From the NCBI RefSeq assembly GCF_024436175.1, contig NZ_JANFQP010000002.1:248001-312000 (forward strand): a DNA stretch of 64,000 nt, written 5' to 3'. A program made the translations under genes and the position numbers. Below the pieces are notes generated by a model. That model made no database searches. It was not told the DNA's origin and was given only the letters and a program-made list of their open reading frames with translations. This DNA is from Kaistella montana (lineage in GTDB: Bacteria; Bacteroidota; Bacteroidia; Flavobacteriales; Weeksellaceae). Below are positions 26,267-34,566 of the stretch, one piece after another; the first letter of the stretch is position 1, and each line of letters begins with the position of its first letter.

Positions 26267-26599
26267 TTATTTTTTGTCGTCCGGCGCTGAATCCGGGAAA
26301 CGTTGTTGTGTAAATTCTCTTGAAATTGCAGCTTTTTCGAACTTCAACTTTCCTGAAAGCGTTTCGATTACCACACCATCTTCTTGAATTTGTGCGATTC
26401 TGCCGTGCATTCCTGAGGTGGTTACTACTCTGCTTCCTACTTTTAAAGTTTCTTGAAAACTCTTTTCTTGTTTTGCTTTTTTCATTTGTGGACGAATCAT
26501 CAGAAAATAAAATCCGACGAACATCAGTCCCATCATGATCATTGTAGGCATCATTGAACCTTCCGGAGAAGCAGCTGCCTGTAAAAATATTGTAATCAT
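26267..26599 (-). CDS. yajC: Preprotein translocase subunit YajC
   Basis: 110 aa. One transmembrane helix (MIMMGLMFVGFYFLMIRPQMKK, ~20-41), then the conserved GSRVVTTSGMHGRIAQI segment. YajC is an accessory of the SecDF-YajC complex. It follows the DUF1573 lipoprotein by 19 bases and nusB beyond, the usual Bacteroidetes order. Confidence 0.93.
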   Translation of the reverse strand: MITIFLQAAASPEGSMMPTMIMMGLMFVGFYFLMIRPQMKKAKQEKSFQETLKVGSRVVTTSGMHGRIAQIQEDGVVIETLSGKLKFEKAAISREFTQQRFPDSAPDDKK

Positions 26600-26618
26600 A
26601 TTTGTTTTGCTTAAAAAA

Positions 26619-27092
26619 TTATCGCTGAATATCTGCCGAGAAAGTCAACACAATTGGAGCTTTTTCTACATTGGCATATACTTCAGCTTGCTTGTTTACT
26701 AATCCATCGAAATTAGAAGAATCGAATTTCAAAGTGATTTGACCTTTTTGTCCTGGTAAAATTGGATCTTTGGTGTAATCTGGAACCGTGCAACCGCAAC
26801 CTGGTTTTACCTGAGAAATAATTAAAGGATTGGTACCAGTGTTGGTCACTTCATAAACATGTTCTACATGTTCTCCTTTTTTAATTTTTCCGAATTCGAA
26901 ATCAGATTCAGAAAGAGCAACTGTAGTTAAAGGTTTTGCCTGAGCTTCTTTCACCAAATCTTCCTGAGTTGGAGCTGCAGCTGCGGCGGCAGTTTGATCT
27001 TCAACGATTAATTGATCTGCTTTTTGATCTTTCTTGCAAGAAGTAATTCCTAATACAGCTACAAGCGGTAATATTTTTACTAAATTTTTCAT
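26619..27092 (-). CDS. DUF1573 domain-containing lipoprotein
   Basis: 157 aa. Lipobox LGITSC (Cys at 19), an Ala-rich linker (TAAAAAAP), then one Ig-like DUF1573 domain (~65-155) with FEFGKIKKGEHVEHVYEVTNTG and the conserved KPGCGCTVP motif. Function unknown. It starts 10 bases after nusB ends, within the nusB-DUF1573-yajC operon. Confidence 0.9.
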   Translation of the reverse strand: MKNLVKILPLVAVLGITSCKKDQKADQLIVEDQTAAAAAAPTQEDLVKEAQAKPLTTVALSESDFEFGKIKKGEHVEHVYEVTNTGTNPLIISQVKPGCGCTVPDYTKDPILPGQKGQITLKFDSSNFDGLVNKQAEVYANVEKAPIVLTFSADIQR

Positions 27093-27102
27093 AAATATTT
27101 TA

Positions 27103-28008
27103 TTAATTTCTGTTCAATTCTTTGGTGTATTTATCTAAAATCCCATTGATAAATATGTTGGAACGATCCGTAGAAAATACTTTGGATATTTCGATATATT
27201 CATTGATAACTACTCGAGCCGGAGTAAGTGGAAAATAATCGAGTTCGCTGATGGCAATAATCAAAATGATTTTGTCCATTAAAGAAACCCTTTCAAGATC
27301 CCAGTTTTCAAGTTTATCCTTGAGTTTCTTTTCGGATTCTTCCCAATGATTTAGGGTTTGCTTGAGTAATTTCTGAGCAAATTCGCTATCAGCTTCATCT
27401 TTAATCATTTTAATTAAAGTATGACTTGGCTCATTTTCTTTGAAAAAACCAATGGTTTTCTGAATCATCGAATTAGAAATATGGAAATCATCTGCCCAGC
27501 TCATTTCTTTTTCTTCCAAATGCTCATGAAAATCTTCATTTTCAGCGATATAACGGAGGAATAATTTCCCAATGAATTTTTGGTCTTCTTCGAAGGAATA
27601 TCCTTCTTCTTTCATGAAATCCTGATATCTTTTTCCGGCAGTCATCCTTTGGAAAGTTTTTACCAGCAAGTCATCATGAAGCTCCCATTTCAATTCCTGA
27701 TGTTTCGAGGTGAAAGAAAGTCTTTCAGTGTTTTCCTCAATTTTATTCAGAACCTGATTATTAATAAATTTTTGGTTGGGGTTGATGTTGTCTTCCGTTT
27801 TGATATACTTATTTTTCCCAATTTCAATTTGTTTTTCTGCCAAATGTTTCAGTGCAACCAAAAAATTGAGTTGATAAATGTAAAGATGATATATCTTCTC
27901 GATTTCGGAAAACATATTTTTCTCTAAAACATCAAATTTTATAGGATTTTGATAATAAGAATATACTGATTCTACAACTTTTTCACGAATTTGTCTTCTT
28001 CCTAACAT
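27103..28008 (-). CDS. nusB: Transcription antitermination factor NusB, long Bacteroidetes form
   Basis: 301 aa, about twice the length of E. coli NusB (139 aa). The canonical NusB fold is at the C terminus (~150-298), with ISELDYFPLTPARVVINEYIEISKVFS matching the E. coli ..VAINEAIELAKxF region. The N terminus MLGRRQIREKVVESVYSY also matches, so the extra ~120 residues are an internal insertion that is charged and helical. NusB works with NusE on rRNA antitermination. First gene of a three-gene operon. Confidence 0.92.
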   Translation of the reverse strand: MLGRRQIREKVVESVYSYYQNPIKFDVLEKNMFSEIEKIYHLYIYQLNFLVALKHLAEKQIEIGKNKYIKTEDNINPNQKFINNQVLNKIEENTERLSFTSKHQELKWELHDDLLVKTFQRMTAGKRYQDFMKEEGYSFEEDQKFIGKLFLRYIAENEDFHEHLEEKEMSWADDFHISNSMIQKTIGFFKENEPSHTLIKMIKDEADSEFAQKLLKQTLNHWEESEKKLKDKLENWDLERVSLMDKIILIIAISELDYFPLTPARVVINEYIEISKVFSTDRSNIFINGILDKYTKELNRN

Positions 28009-28113
28009 TTCAAAGAGCTTTATATGGGTGCAAAGATAGTATTTTTTTGCAAACTCTTCCCTTACAACTTATATTCTGATGAATTAAATACAAAGAATCC
28101 GTTCGCAATTTAT

Positions 28114-28121
28114 TACTTTTG
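28114..28121 (+). promoter_or_regulatory. Promoter -7 box of the ABC transporter gene
   Basis: TACTTTTG, 45 bases upstream of the start; no clear upstream box. Confidence 0.4.
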
Positions 28122-28166
28122 TATCCGAACTCGCTTGTTCCGAAAAAGTAATGTAGAAAGCCCAAT

Positions 28167-29810
28167 ATGAATGCACTAAAAACCTTGAACCCCTATTTCT
28201 GGAAACACAAAACACTCTTGTTTTGGGGTTTTCTTTTCATCATAGCCAGTAATTTTTTTAGCATTTACAAAGTTCAGTTTGTAGGAAAATCGGTTGATGA
28301 AATATCAAAAACCACCAATTTAGGCTTTAATAAACAGGTTTTATTTTATGTAGCGATTATCGTTGTTTCCTCATTACTGACGGGTTTTTTTACGTTTATG
28401 ATGCGCCAAACCATCATTGTAGCTTCCCGAAGAATCGAGTATGAACTGAAAAATAAAATTTACAATCATTACCAAGAATTATCGCTTACCGACTTCAAAA
28501 AAACCACCATCGGCGACTTGATGAACCGCTTGAGCGAAGATGTAGTAGCGGTGAGAATGTATCTGGGACCCGGCGTTATGTATGTGGTGAATCTCCTGAT
28601 TCTACTCATCATCACTAGTATTTATATGCTGAAAACGGATGTTTCGATGACTTTGTGGTCGCTGCTTCCGCTTCCTATACTTTCATTTGTAATTTATAAG
28701 GTAAGCTCAATTATCAATCAGAAATCGAAAATTATGCAAAAAAGCCAATCCGCGATTTCAACTTTCGTACAAGACAGTTTTTCGGGAATTCGGGTGGTAA
28801 AGTTTTTTGCTAAAGAAAAATATATTGAGAAAAATTATGGCATTAAAGTAAAAGATTATCAAGACAAAGCCTTGGATTTAGCGAAAACTGAAGCCTATTT
28901 CTTCACCATCATCCTTTTTGTAATTGGTCTGCTTAATGTTGTAATCCTCTTTATTGGTGGACAAAAATACATGAACAACGAACTTTCAGTAGGGAAAATC
29001 GCGGATTTCTTTCTTTACATTAATATTTTAATTTGGCCATTTTCAATGGTCGGTTGGGTAACTTCGGTGAATCAACGTGCGGAAGCTTCGATGGCGAGAA
29101 TTAATGAGTTTTTGGACATGAAAACCGATATCATCAATACCAATCACGAAAACTATCCTATTTACGGTGAAATCGAGTTCCGCAACGTTTCTTATGTTTA
29201 TCCAAATACCGGAATTAAAGCTCTTGATAATTTAAGTTTCAAAATTGAAACAGGAAAATCGCTCGCAATCATGGGAAAAACCGGAAGCGGAAAATCCACC
29301 ATCGCTCTTTTGCTCTGCCGATTGATTGATCCTACAGAAGGCGAAATCCTTATTGATGGGAAAAATCTGAAAGATCACAACTTAGAAAATTACAGAAAAC
29401 ACATTGGCTATATTCCTCAGGAAAGTTTCCTTTTCTCGGATACGATCGAGAATAACATCGGTTTCGCGATCGACAAACCTTCCTTAAAATTGGTTGAAGA
29501 ATTTGCAAAAAAAGCAGATGTTCATAAAAATATTGTCGAATTTAAAGACCAATACAAAACCTTGGTTGGCGAACGAGGGGTGATGCTTTCCGGCGGGCAA
29601 AAACAAAGAATTTGCATTGCCAGAGCTTTGATTAAGGAGCCGAAGATTCTTATTTTTGATGACTCACTTTCAGCTTTAGATACCGAAACCGAGGAAAATA
29701 TCCTTCAAAATATCGAAAATGAAATCCAGAAAAGCAGCTCGATCATCATTACCCATCGCGAAAGCAGCGCAAAACGCGCTGATAAAATCCTGAATCTCAC
29801 CGATATATAA
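28167..29810 (+). CDS. ABC exporter, fused permease and ATPase
   Basis: 547 aa half-transporter. Six membrane helices occupy ~15-310 (ABC type 1 exporter domain). The ATPase follows: Walker A GKTGSGKST (~371), Q-loop PQES, signature LSGGQKQR (~474), Walker B ILIFDDS (~492) with a Ser where many exporters carry the catalytic Glu, and the H-loop ITHRES. It probably works as a homodimer. The substrate (lipid, peptide or drug) cannot be told. It stands alone with its own promoter. Confidence 0.93.
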   Translation: MNALKTLNPYFWKHKTLLFWGFLFIIASNFFSIYKVQFVGKSVDEISKTTNLGFNKQVLFYVAIIVVSSLLTGFFTFMMRQTIIVASRRIEYELKNKIYNHYQELSLTDFKKTTIGDLMNRLSEDVVAVRMYLGPGVMYVVNLLILLIITSIYMLKTDVSMTLWSLLPLPILSFVIYKVSSIINQKSKIMQKSQSAISTFVQDSFSGIRVVKFFAKEKYIEKNYGIKVKDYQDKALDLAKTEAYFFTIILFVIGLLNVVILFIGGQKYMNNELSVGKIADFFLYINILIWPFSMVGWVTSVNQRAEASMARINEFLDMKTDIINTNHENYPIYGEIEFRNVSYVYPNTGIKALDNLSFKIETGKSLAIMGKTGSGKSTIALLLCRLIDPTEGEILIDGKNLKDHNLENYRKHIGYIPQESFLFSDTIENNIGFAIDKPSLKLVEEFAKKADVHKNIVEFKDQYKTLVGERGVMLSGGQKQRICIARALIKEPKILIFDDSLSALDTETEENILQNIENEIQKSSSIIITHRESSAKRADKILNLTDI

Positions 29811-29826
29811 AATGAAATCTCGGCTT

Positions 29827-29860
29827 AAAATTGTAAAATCGTTATTGATAATACAATTTT
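29827..29860 (+). terminator. AT-rich hairpin after the ABC transporter gene
   Basis: Perfect 9-bp stem AAAATTGTA / TACAATTTT, 17 bases after the stop, with no long U tract. Weak terminator candidate. Confidence 0.35.
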
Positions 29861-29884
29861 CATAAGAAAAAGATAAAAATTTAT

Positions 29885-29914
29885 TTTGCATTTAAAAGAA
29901 ATCTTTTATATTTG
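29885..29914 (+). promoter_or_regulatory. Promoter of the DUF3276/PUR gene
   Basis: TTTG (29885-29888), 18-base spacer, TATATTTG (29907-29914), 30 bases before the start. One of the clearest promoters in the window. Confidence 0.75.
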
Positions 29915-29944
29915 TTACACTAAGATTTCAAAAAATATATACAA

Positions 29945-30280
29945 ATGAGTGATTACAAGGAACGCCATGAAAACGAAATTTTCACAAAGGTGTTAAAAGC
30001 AGGAAGAAGAACATATTTCTTTGATGTGCGCGAGACCAAAGCAGGAGATTACTATCTTACGATCACCGAGAGCAAAAAAAACTTTGGCGAAAACGGTGAA
30101 GCGACTTTCGAAAAGCATAAAATTTATCTTTATAAAGAAGATTTCAAGAGTTTTGAAGAAATGTTTAAAGAATCTACAGACTTTATCATCAGTCAAAAAG
30201 GCGAAGACGTGATCTCTGAAAGACACGATAAAGATTTCAAAAGCAAATCTTTTACAATAGAATCGGACGACGAAGTTTAA
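29945..30280 (+). CDS. DUF3276 / PUR family DNA- and RNA-binding protein
   Basis: 111 aa, cytosolic, single domain. IFTKVLKAGRRTYFFDVRETKAGDYYLTITESKK matches the PUR-alpha-like repeat, which binds single-stranded nucleic acid in eukaryotes and Borrelia. In Bacteroidetes the family is DUF3276, and its cellular role is not settled. It is a single-gene unit with a strong promoter and terminator, which suggests high expression. Confidence 0.88.
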   Translation: MSDYKERHENEIFTKVLKAGRRTYFFDVRETKAGDYYLTITESKKNFGENGEATFEKHKIYLYKEDFKSFEEMFKESTDFIISQKGEDVISERHDKDFKSKSFTIESDDEV

Positions 30281-30288
30281 ATAAATCA

Positions 30289-30322
30289 CAAAAGCACCCA
30301 ATGTCGGGTGCTTTTTTTTTAT
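30289..30322 (+). terminator. Terminator of the PUR gene
   Basis: AAAGCACCC / GGGTGCTTT stem with a run of T. Confidence 0.9.
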
Positions 30323-30382
30323 TTAAGTCATCAAAAATCTCATAAAAATAGAGGAGATAGAGTTTCCTATTTCGTAAAAAAA

Positions 30383-30413
30383 GAAAAACGCATTGATAAT
30401 CAATGCGTTTTAA
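30383..30413 (-). terminator. Terminator of tRNA-His
   Basis: Perfect 11-bp stem AAAACGCATTG / CAATGCGTTTT with an AT-rich loop; a T-rich tail follows on the minus strand. Confidence 0.75.
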
Positions 30414-30417
30414 AGTG

Positions 30418-30492
30418 GGTGAATGAGGGGTCTCGAACCCCCGACCTCCGGAACCACAATCCGGCGCTCTAACCAACTGAGCTACAATCACC
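30418..30492 (-). tRNA. tRNA-His (anticodon GTG)
   Basis: Cloverleaf on the minus strand, including the extra 5' G (G-1) opposite C73 that is specific to histidine tRNAs. The anticodon loop TTGTGGT shows GTG. The T arm is GGGGG-TTCGAGA-CCCCT. CCA is not encoded. Confidence 0.94.
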
Positions 30493-30503
30493 GTTTGAGG
30501 TTG

Positions 30504-30533
30504 CAAATATAAAGCTTTTCGAGAAATTACAAA
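30504..30533 (-). promoter_or_regulatory. Promoter of tRNA-His
   Basis: Minus strand: TTTG (30530-30533), 18-base spacer, TATATTTG (30504-30511). The upstream box overlaps the last codons of bshB1. Confidence 0.7.
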
Positions 30534-31249
30534 ATTATTCCGTCAAAATTTTTCAGTGCAATTAATTTTTCTGTTGTAAAGCCCTCTGCAAAGTCCACTC
30601 CGGACAATCTTCCCAAATCCTGGGCGCGGTAAGTAAGACTTTCCAAGAAATCCTTCGTTGCAATGGGAGTCATTGGTTCCGTTGATTTCGGATCGTAAAA
30701 TTGCGTTTTATAAGCCAAGCAAGCATCAATTTTTTTCTGCATAAAATCGGTTACATCTACCACAAAATCCGGAGTGATATTCTTCCATTGAATGTAGTTG
30801 AAAATATGTTTTGGACGCCAAGTTTGTTGGTTTTCACCTTCCGAGACGGTTTCTATTTTCACCAAACCGGAAAGAAAACAAGCATCGGAAACCAATTTAG
30901 AAGCTTTAGCATGATCAGGATGACGATCGTCGATGGCATTTGAAAGCACAATTTCCGGTTGATATTTGCGAATCATTTTCACGATTTGCATCTGATATTC
31001 TTCTGAATTTTGGAGAAAACCATCTTTCATTTTCAGGTTTTCACGAAATGAAATTCCTAAAATTTTCGAAGCTTCGGCTGCTTCTTCGGCACGGGTAAAA
31101 TTGGTTCCGCGAGTTCCGAGTTCGCCTTGAGTAAGATCTACAATAGCTACTTTTTTTCCTTCGGAAATAAGTTTAGCCAAAGTTCCGCCACAACCCAATT
31201 CTACGTCATCGGGATGCGCTCCTATTGCTAAAACATCTACTTTTTTCAT
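30527..31249 (-). CDS. bshB1: Bacillithiol biosynthesis deacetylase BshB1
   Basis: 240 aa zinc hydrolase of the LmbE/PIG-L fold. It removes the acetyl group from GlcNAc-malate, the second step of bacillithiol synthesis. Metal motif AHPDD at 11-15; His in DDRHPDHAKAS at ~108-114. The stretch LTQGELGTRGTNFTRAEEA is typical of BshB1. It lies 45 bases after a secreted-protein gene on the same strand, the last protein gene before tRNA-His. Confidence 0.95.
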   Translation of the reverse strand: MKKVDVLAIGAHPDDVELGCGGTLAKLISEGKKVAIVDLTQGELGTRGTNFTRAEEAAEASKILGISFRENLKMKDGFLQNSEEYQMQIVKMIRKYQPEIVLSNAIDDRHPDHAKASKLVSDACFLSGLVKIETVSEGENQQTWRPKHIFNYIQWKNITPDFVVDVTDFMQKKIDACLAYKTQFYDPKSTEPMTPIATKDFLESLTYRAQDLGRLSGVDFAEGFTTEKLIALKNFDGIIL

Positions 31250-31294
31250 GATGCAAAGATACGAAAATTGAATTTTTTAATTTAAATAAAACGA

Positions 31295-31975
31295 TTACTG
31301 AAGCGGTTGGTAAATTGTTGCTAAAAAATCAGCATAAGAACGCTCAAGCTTCGTGATATCACCGGATTTCAGATTGATTCCGGCGGTTCCGTAAGGATTT
31401 GAATTTACCGAAAAAGTTGAAAATTGAAAATACTGAACCGGCTGATTCTCTTGCCCAGAAAGTTTGATAGAAGATCCCAAAAGTTTTTTAGTAGAAACAG
31501 TATAAGTTTCTCCTAAATTGAGTGTTTTTTTGGTAAAAGTTCTCGGCTCAAAAACAAAACTTTCATTATTCAGAGCGATGTTTTGTTTTTTAAAAGGCGA
31601 TGCAAAGAAATAAACCACATTATTTTCCTTGGGAAAATTTTCAGGATTTACATAATACAAATTCAATTTATAATGTACCGGATCTAATTTTTGCGTTCCA
31701 ACTTCTTCGATGGTTTCGAAAGGTTGGTAAGAAAATGCGTTGGCACCTACTTCTTTGGCTTTTTTATAAATCATTCCGAAAACTTTTGCATCATCATCCG
31801 AAAAGCCTTGAATTTCAATCTCAGCGAGGTATTCTGAGTTAGTAGATTTCGGATTTATTTTATAAAAAAACTTATCAGAATTGGAATGGGTTTTCACCAC
31901 TTTATTAAGAATTACATTTTGGCCAAAAAGAATTTGACTAAAAATGATCGTTAAAATTGCTATTGTTTTTTTCAT
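31295..31975 (-). CDS. Hypothetical secreted protein
   Basis: 226 aa, not recognised. Signal peptide ~1-18 (TIAILTIIFSQILFGQ). The central stretch DDAKVFGMIYKKAKEVGANAFSYQPFETIEE resembles the alpha/beta YbjQ-like or DUF4156-like 'multiply-copied, redox-neutral' envelope domains; this is a weak impression only. It overlaps the end of rfbD by 4 bases, so it is coupled to it. Confidence 0.7.
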   Translation of the reverse strand: MKKTIAILTIIFSQILFGQNVILNKVVKTHSNSDKFFYKINPKSTNSEYLAEIEIQGFSDDDAKVFGMIYKKAKEVGANAFSYQPFETIEEVGTQKLDPVHYKLNLYYVNPENFPKENNVVYFFASPFKKQNIALNNESFVFEPRTFTKKTLNLGETYTVSTKKLLGSSIKLSGQENQPVQYFQFSTFSVNSNPYGTAGINLKSGDITKLERSYADFLATIYQPLQ

Positions 31976-32838
31976 GAGTTTTTAAGAATTTCGATACATT
32001 CTTGCAATGAATTTTCCCAATGTTTGGGTTCGATTCCGTAGTTTTTTTCAATTTTATCTAAAGCCATTGTGCTTCTTTTAGGCCTTTTTGCGGGCGTTGG
32101 AAATTGTTTTGTAGCAATCGCATTCAATTTAATGGAAGAACCTGAAAATTCAGCAATTTTCTCGGCAAAACCAAACCAACTCGTTTCCGGATAGTTGGAA
32201 AAATGGTAAACTCCATAAGTTTTCGGTTCGGTTTTGATGATTTTCATTACCGCTTCCGCCAAATCGTTAGCATTGGTTGGTTGCCCAAACTGATCTGCCA
32301 CTATTCCCAATTCGTCTTTGGTTGAGAACAAATTGAGCATGGTTTTCACGAAATTTTTATTAAACTCTGAATACAACCAAGATGTGCGAACTACAATCGT
32401 TTTTGGATGAATGTCGAGTGCGAGTTCTTCACCTTTCAATTTTGAAGCTCCGTAAACACCTTGTGGATTGGTGAAATTATCTTCTGAATATGAAATATTG
32501 CTTTCACCGTCGAAAACATAATCAGTGGAAATATGAATGAGTACTGCATTATTTTCCTTGCAAGACTGTGCTAAATTGGCAACACCGTCTGCATTTACCG
32601 CATACGCTTTTTCGGGTTCAGATTCTGCCAAATCAACCGCGGTGTAAGCCGAAGCATTGATGCAAAAATCTGGTTTATAGTCATTAAAAAACTCAGAAAC
32701 CTGATCTTCGTTGGTAATATCGATGGTTGAAGAATCGGTGAAATTAAATTCAAATTCCAATTCAAAATCCGGTGCCAACTTTCTGAAACAGTTTCCTAAT
32801 TGTCCGTTTCCACCGATGACGAGTATTTTCTTTATCAT
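31972..32838 (-). CDS. rfbD: dTDP-4-dehydrorhamnose reductase
   Basis: 288 aa NAD(P)H-dependent SDR of the RmlD type, last step of dTDP-L-rhamnose synthesis. Cofactor loop GGNGQLG at 8-14; STDYVFDGE and GVYGASKLKGE with catalytic Tyr and Lys at ~129-133. rmlA, rmlB and rmlC are not next to it; the nucleotidyltransferase at 13303 is distant. It overlaps both neighbours by 4 bases, so the three genes are translated together. Confidence 0.93.
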   Translation of the reverse strand: MIKKILVIGGNGQLGNCFRKLAPDFELEFEFNFTDSSTIDITNEDQVSEFFNDYKPDFCINASAYTAVDLAESEPEKAYAVNADGVANLAQSCKENNAVLIHISTDYVFDGESNISYSEDNFTNPQGVYGASKLKGEELALDIHPKTIVVRTSWLYSEFNKNFVKTMLNLFSTKDELGIVADQFGQPTNANDLAEAVMKIIKTEPKTYGVYHFSNYPETSWFGFAEKIAEFSGSSIKLNAIATKQFPTPAKRPKRSTMALDKIEKNYGIEPKHWENSLQECIEILKNS

Positions 32839-33323
32839 TTTGATGCTGCTTTATTTTGTTTTCTGAGGTTTGCGACTCTGCTTTGGAAATCTTTCTCCTC
32901 TAAATTTACCAAAAATTTCTGGAAAAGCGCTTTGGTATCTTCCGGATGCGATTCGGAGGAGCGGGTTTTCATGTTGAAATAAATTACTGTAAGCCAAAGC
33001 ACACTGTGAATGGTTTTCCCGTCTTCGCTTTTCATGAGGATTTCCACTTTCGAAAGTCGGTCGCCCAAATCAATCGTTTTGCTGGAAATAATCACTTTTG
33101 CATTGTATCGTACTTCTTTCAGATAGGCGATTTCGTTTTGTATGGTTACCCAGGTACATCCGGTTCGTTTGGTGTATTCTTCATAGGTAAAACCATATCC
33201 GCTTTCTACATGATCTTCCCTTGCATTCAACATGTATTCGAGATATTTCACATTGTTGAGATGCCCAATCGGGTCGCAGTCACTGAATCTTACTTTTTCT
33301 ATGGATGAAAGTTCTTTTTGCAT
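32835..33323 (-). CDS. Acyl-CoA thioesterase (hot-dog fold, 4-hydroxybenzoyl-CoA type)
   Basis: 162 aa. The N-terminal motif VRFSDCDPIGHLNNVKYLEYM (~11-31) is the hot-dog thioesterase signature with the catalytic Asp in DPIGHLNN. It hydrolyses an acyl- or aryl-CoA; the substrate is unknown. First gene of a coupled set with rfbD. A TAATTTTG box at 33328-33335 lies only a few bases before the ATG, which would make the transcript nearly leaderless. Confidence 0.88.
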   Translation of the reverse strand: MQKELSSIEKVRFSDCDPIGHLNNVKYLEYMLNAREDHVESGYGFTYEEYTKRTGCTWVTIQNEIAYLKEVRYNAKVIISSKTIDLGDRLSKVEILMKSEDGKTIHSVLWLTVIYFNMKTRSSESHPEDTKALFQKFLVNLEEKDFQSRVANLRKQNKAASK

Positions 33324-33336
33324 CTTACAAAATTAA

Positions 33337-33366
33337 AAAAACCATCCCGAATAGAGGATGGTTTAG
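33337..33366 (-). terminator. Terminator of the bamA operon
   Basis: AAACCATCC / GGATGGTTT stem (33339-33364), then T run on the minus strand, after the second ompH. Confidence 0.9.
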
Positions 33367-33383
33367 GTTATATGAAAAGGATT

Positions 33384-33878
33384 TTAAAGTCCTAATTCTT
33401 TTTTAACTAATGGAGTTGCATCCGGACCAGCTTTGTAAATCAATGCTGTAGAATCGATGATAAAATCGAAACCGTTTGCTTTAGCCACTTTATTCACTGC
33501 GTTGTTTAGTTTTTCGATAATTGGTTTTACAGCAGCATCTCTTTTCTCAGCTAAATCTTTTTGAGCAGTTTGCTGAAGTTGTTGCAAGTTTTGTTGTTTT
33601 TTTTGCAATTCACCTTCTTTAGCTGTTCTTTGAGCTTCAGTTAATTTTGCGCCTTCAGCTTGGTATTGTTGAACTTCTTTTTGGAAAGCTTCTGCTTGTT
33701 TGTTTAGTTCATCACCTTTAGTTTTACTGAAAGTATCTAGATCTGTGGTCATTTTTTTAGTTTCTGGCATAGCAGATAAAACTGCTTCATAATCCATAGA
33801 TGCAACTTTCTGTGCACTAACCGTTCCGACGGTTACAAACATCATTACTGCTGCAAATAATACGCTTAATTTTTTCAT
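33384..33878 (-). CDS. OmpH/Skp family periplasmic chaperone (second copy)
   Basis: 164 aa. Signal peptide ~1-22 (ending VSAQ), then a short beta segment (KVASMDYEAVLSAMPE), a long helical arm rich in Gln, Lys and Glu (~45-115, e.g. KKQQNLQQLQQTAQK), and a final beta segment. This is the Skp jellyfish-like trimer layout that keeps unfolded outer-membrane proteins soluble. Last gene of the bamA operon; 39 bases after the other ompH. Confidence 0.92.
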   Translation of the reverse strand: MKKLSVLFAAVMMFVTVGTVSAQKVASMDYEAVLSAMPETKKMTTDLDTFSKTKGDELNKQAEAFQKEVQQYQAEGAKLTEAQRTAKEGELQKKQQNLQQLQQTAQKDLAEKRDAAVKPIIEKLNNAVNKVAKANGFDFIIDSTALIYKAGPDATPLVKKELGL

Positions 33879-33917
33879 AATAGGAATAATTGAATAATTT
33901 TTGTTGTTGTTTTAAAT

Positions 33918-34556
33918 TTAATTTGTTTTGTTTCTCATCTCGGCCGGAGCCTCTTTTTTTATTTGTGCATTTTTCAGCTTTCGGTCCCTTTCGTCTCTTG
34001 CGTTATTTGAAGATTTGGCTGGTTGCTCCGTTGTTTTTTTGCCTGAATTTTTCAGCAACAAATCTAATACTTTATCTGTATAGTCATATCTTTTTTCAAG
34101 AAAAATTACACTGATGTTGTTACTTTTATCAAGAATGATGCCTAAACTATTTTTCTCTGAAACAGTTTTTATTGCATTCCAAATTTGATCCTGAAAAGGT
34201 TTGGTGAGATTTGCTCTTGCATTATTGAGTTCTCCCATCGAACCAAAACGGTTATTCACCATTCCTTTGATTTTCTTGTCAAGATCGTCAACTTCTTTTT
34301 GTCTTTGCTTCAATTGATCACCGATTAAAAGTACGCGTTCGTTTTCCAGAAGTGCTTTCTTTTTATCAAGCTCCGTTTGCAAAGTCTGGATTTCGGTTTG
34401 CCAATTATTGATTTGCTCATTCAGGCGGTCTTCAGCATCTTTGTACTGAGGAAGCTTGCTGAGAATATAATTCGTATCCACCACTCCGATTTTCTGGGCA
34501 TTGATAAAGCCTGAAAACAAAATGAAAAGTGCCGCGAATAATTTAATCTGTTTCAT
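33918..34556 (-). CDS. OmpH/Skp family periplasmic chaperone (first copy)
   Basis: 212 aa. Signal peptide ~1-20 (ending INAQ), IGVVDTNYILSKLPQYKDAE start, helical arm ~40-100 (QTELDKKKALLENE), then the conserved ILDKSNNISVIFLEKRYDYTDKVL strand and an unusual basic tail (~165-212, rich in Lys, Arg, Asn, with RDERDRKLKNAQ). The tail is absent from the second copy. 10 bases downstream of bamA. Confidence 0.92.
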   Translation of the reverse strand: MKQIKLFAALFILFSGFINAQKIGVVDTNYILSKLPQYKDAEDRLNEQINNWQTEIQTLQTELDKKKALLENERVLLIGDQLKQRQKEVDDLDKKIKGMVNNRFGSMGELNNARANLTKPFQDQIWNAIKTVSEKNSLGIILDKSNNISVIFLEKRYDYTDKVLDLLLKNSGKKTTEQPAKSSNNARDERDRKLKNAQIKKEAPAEMRNKTN

Positions 34557-34566
34557 TTTTTTACTT

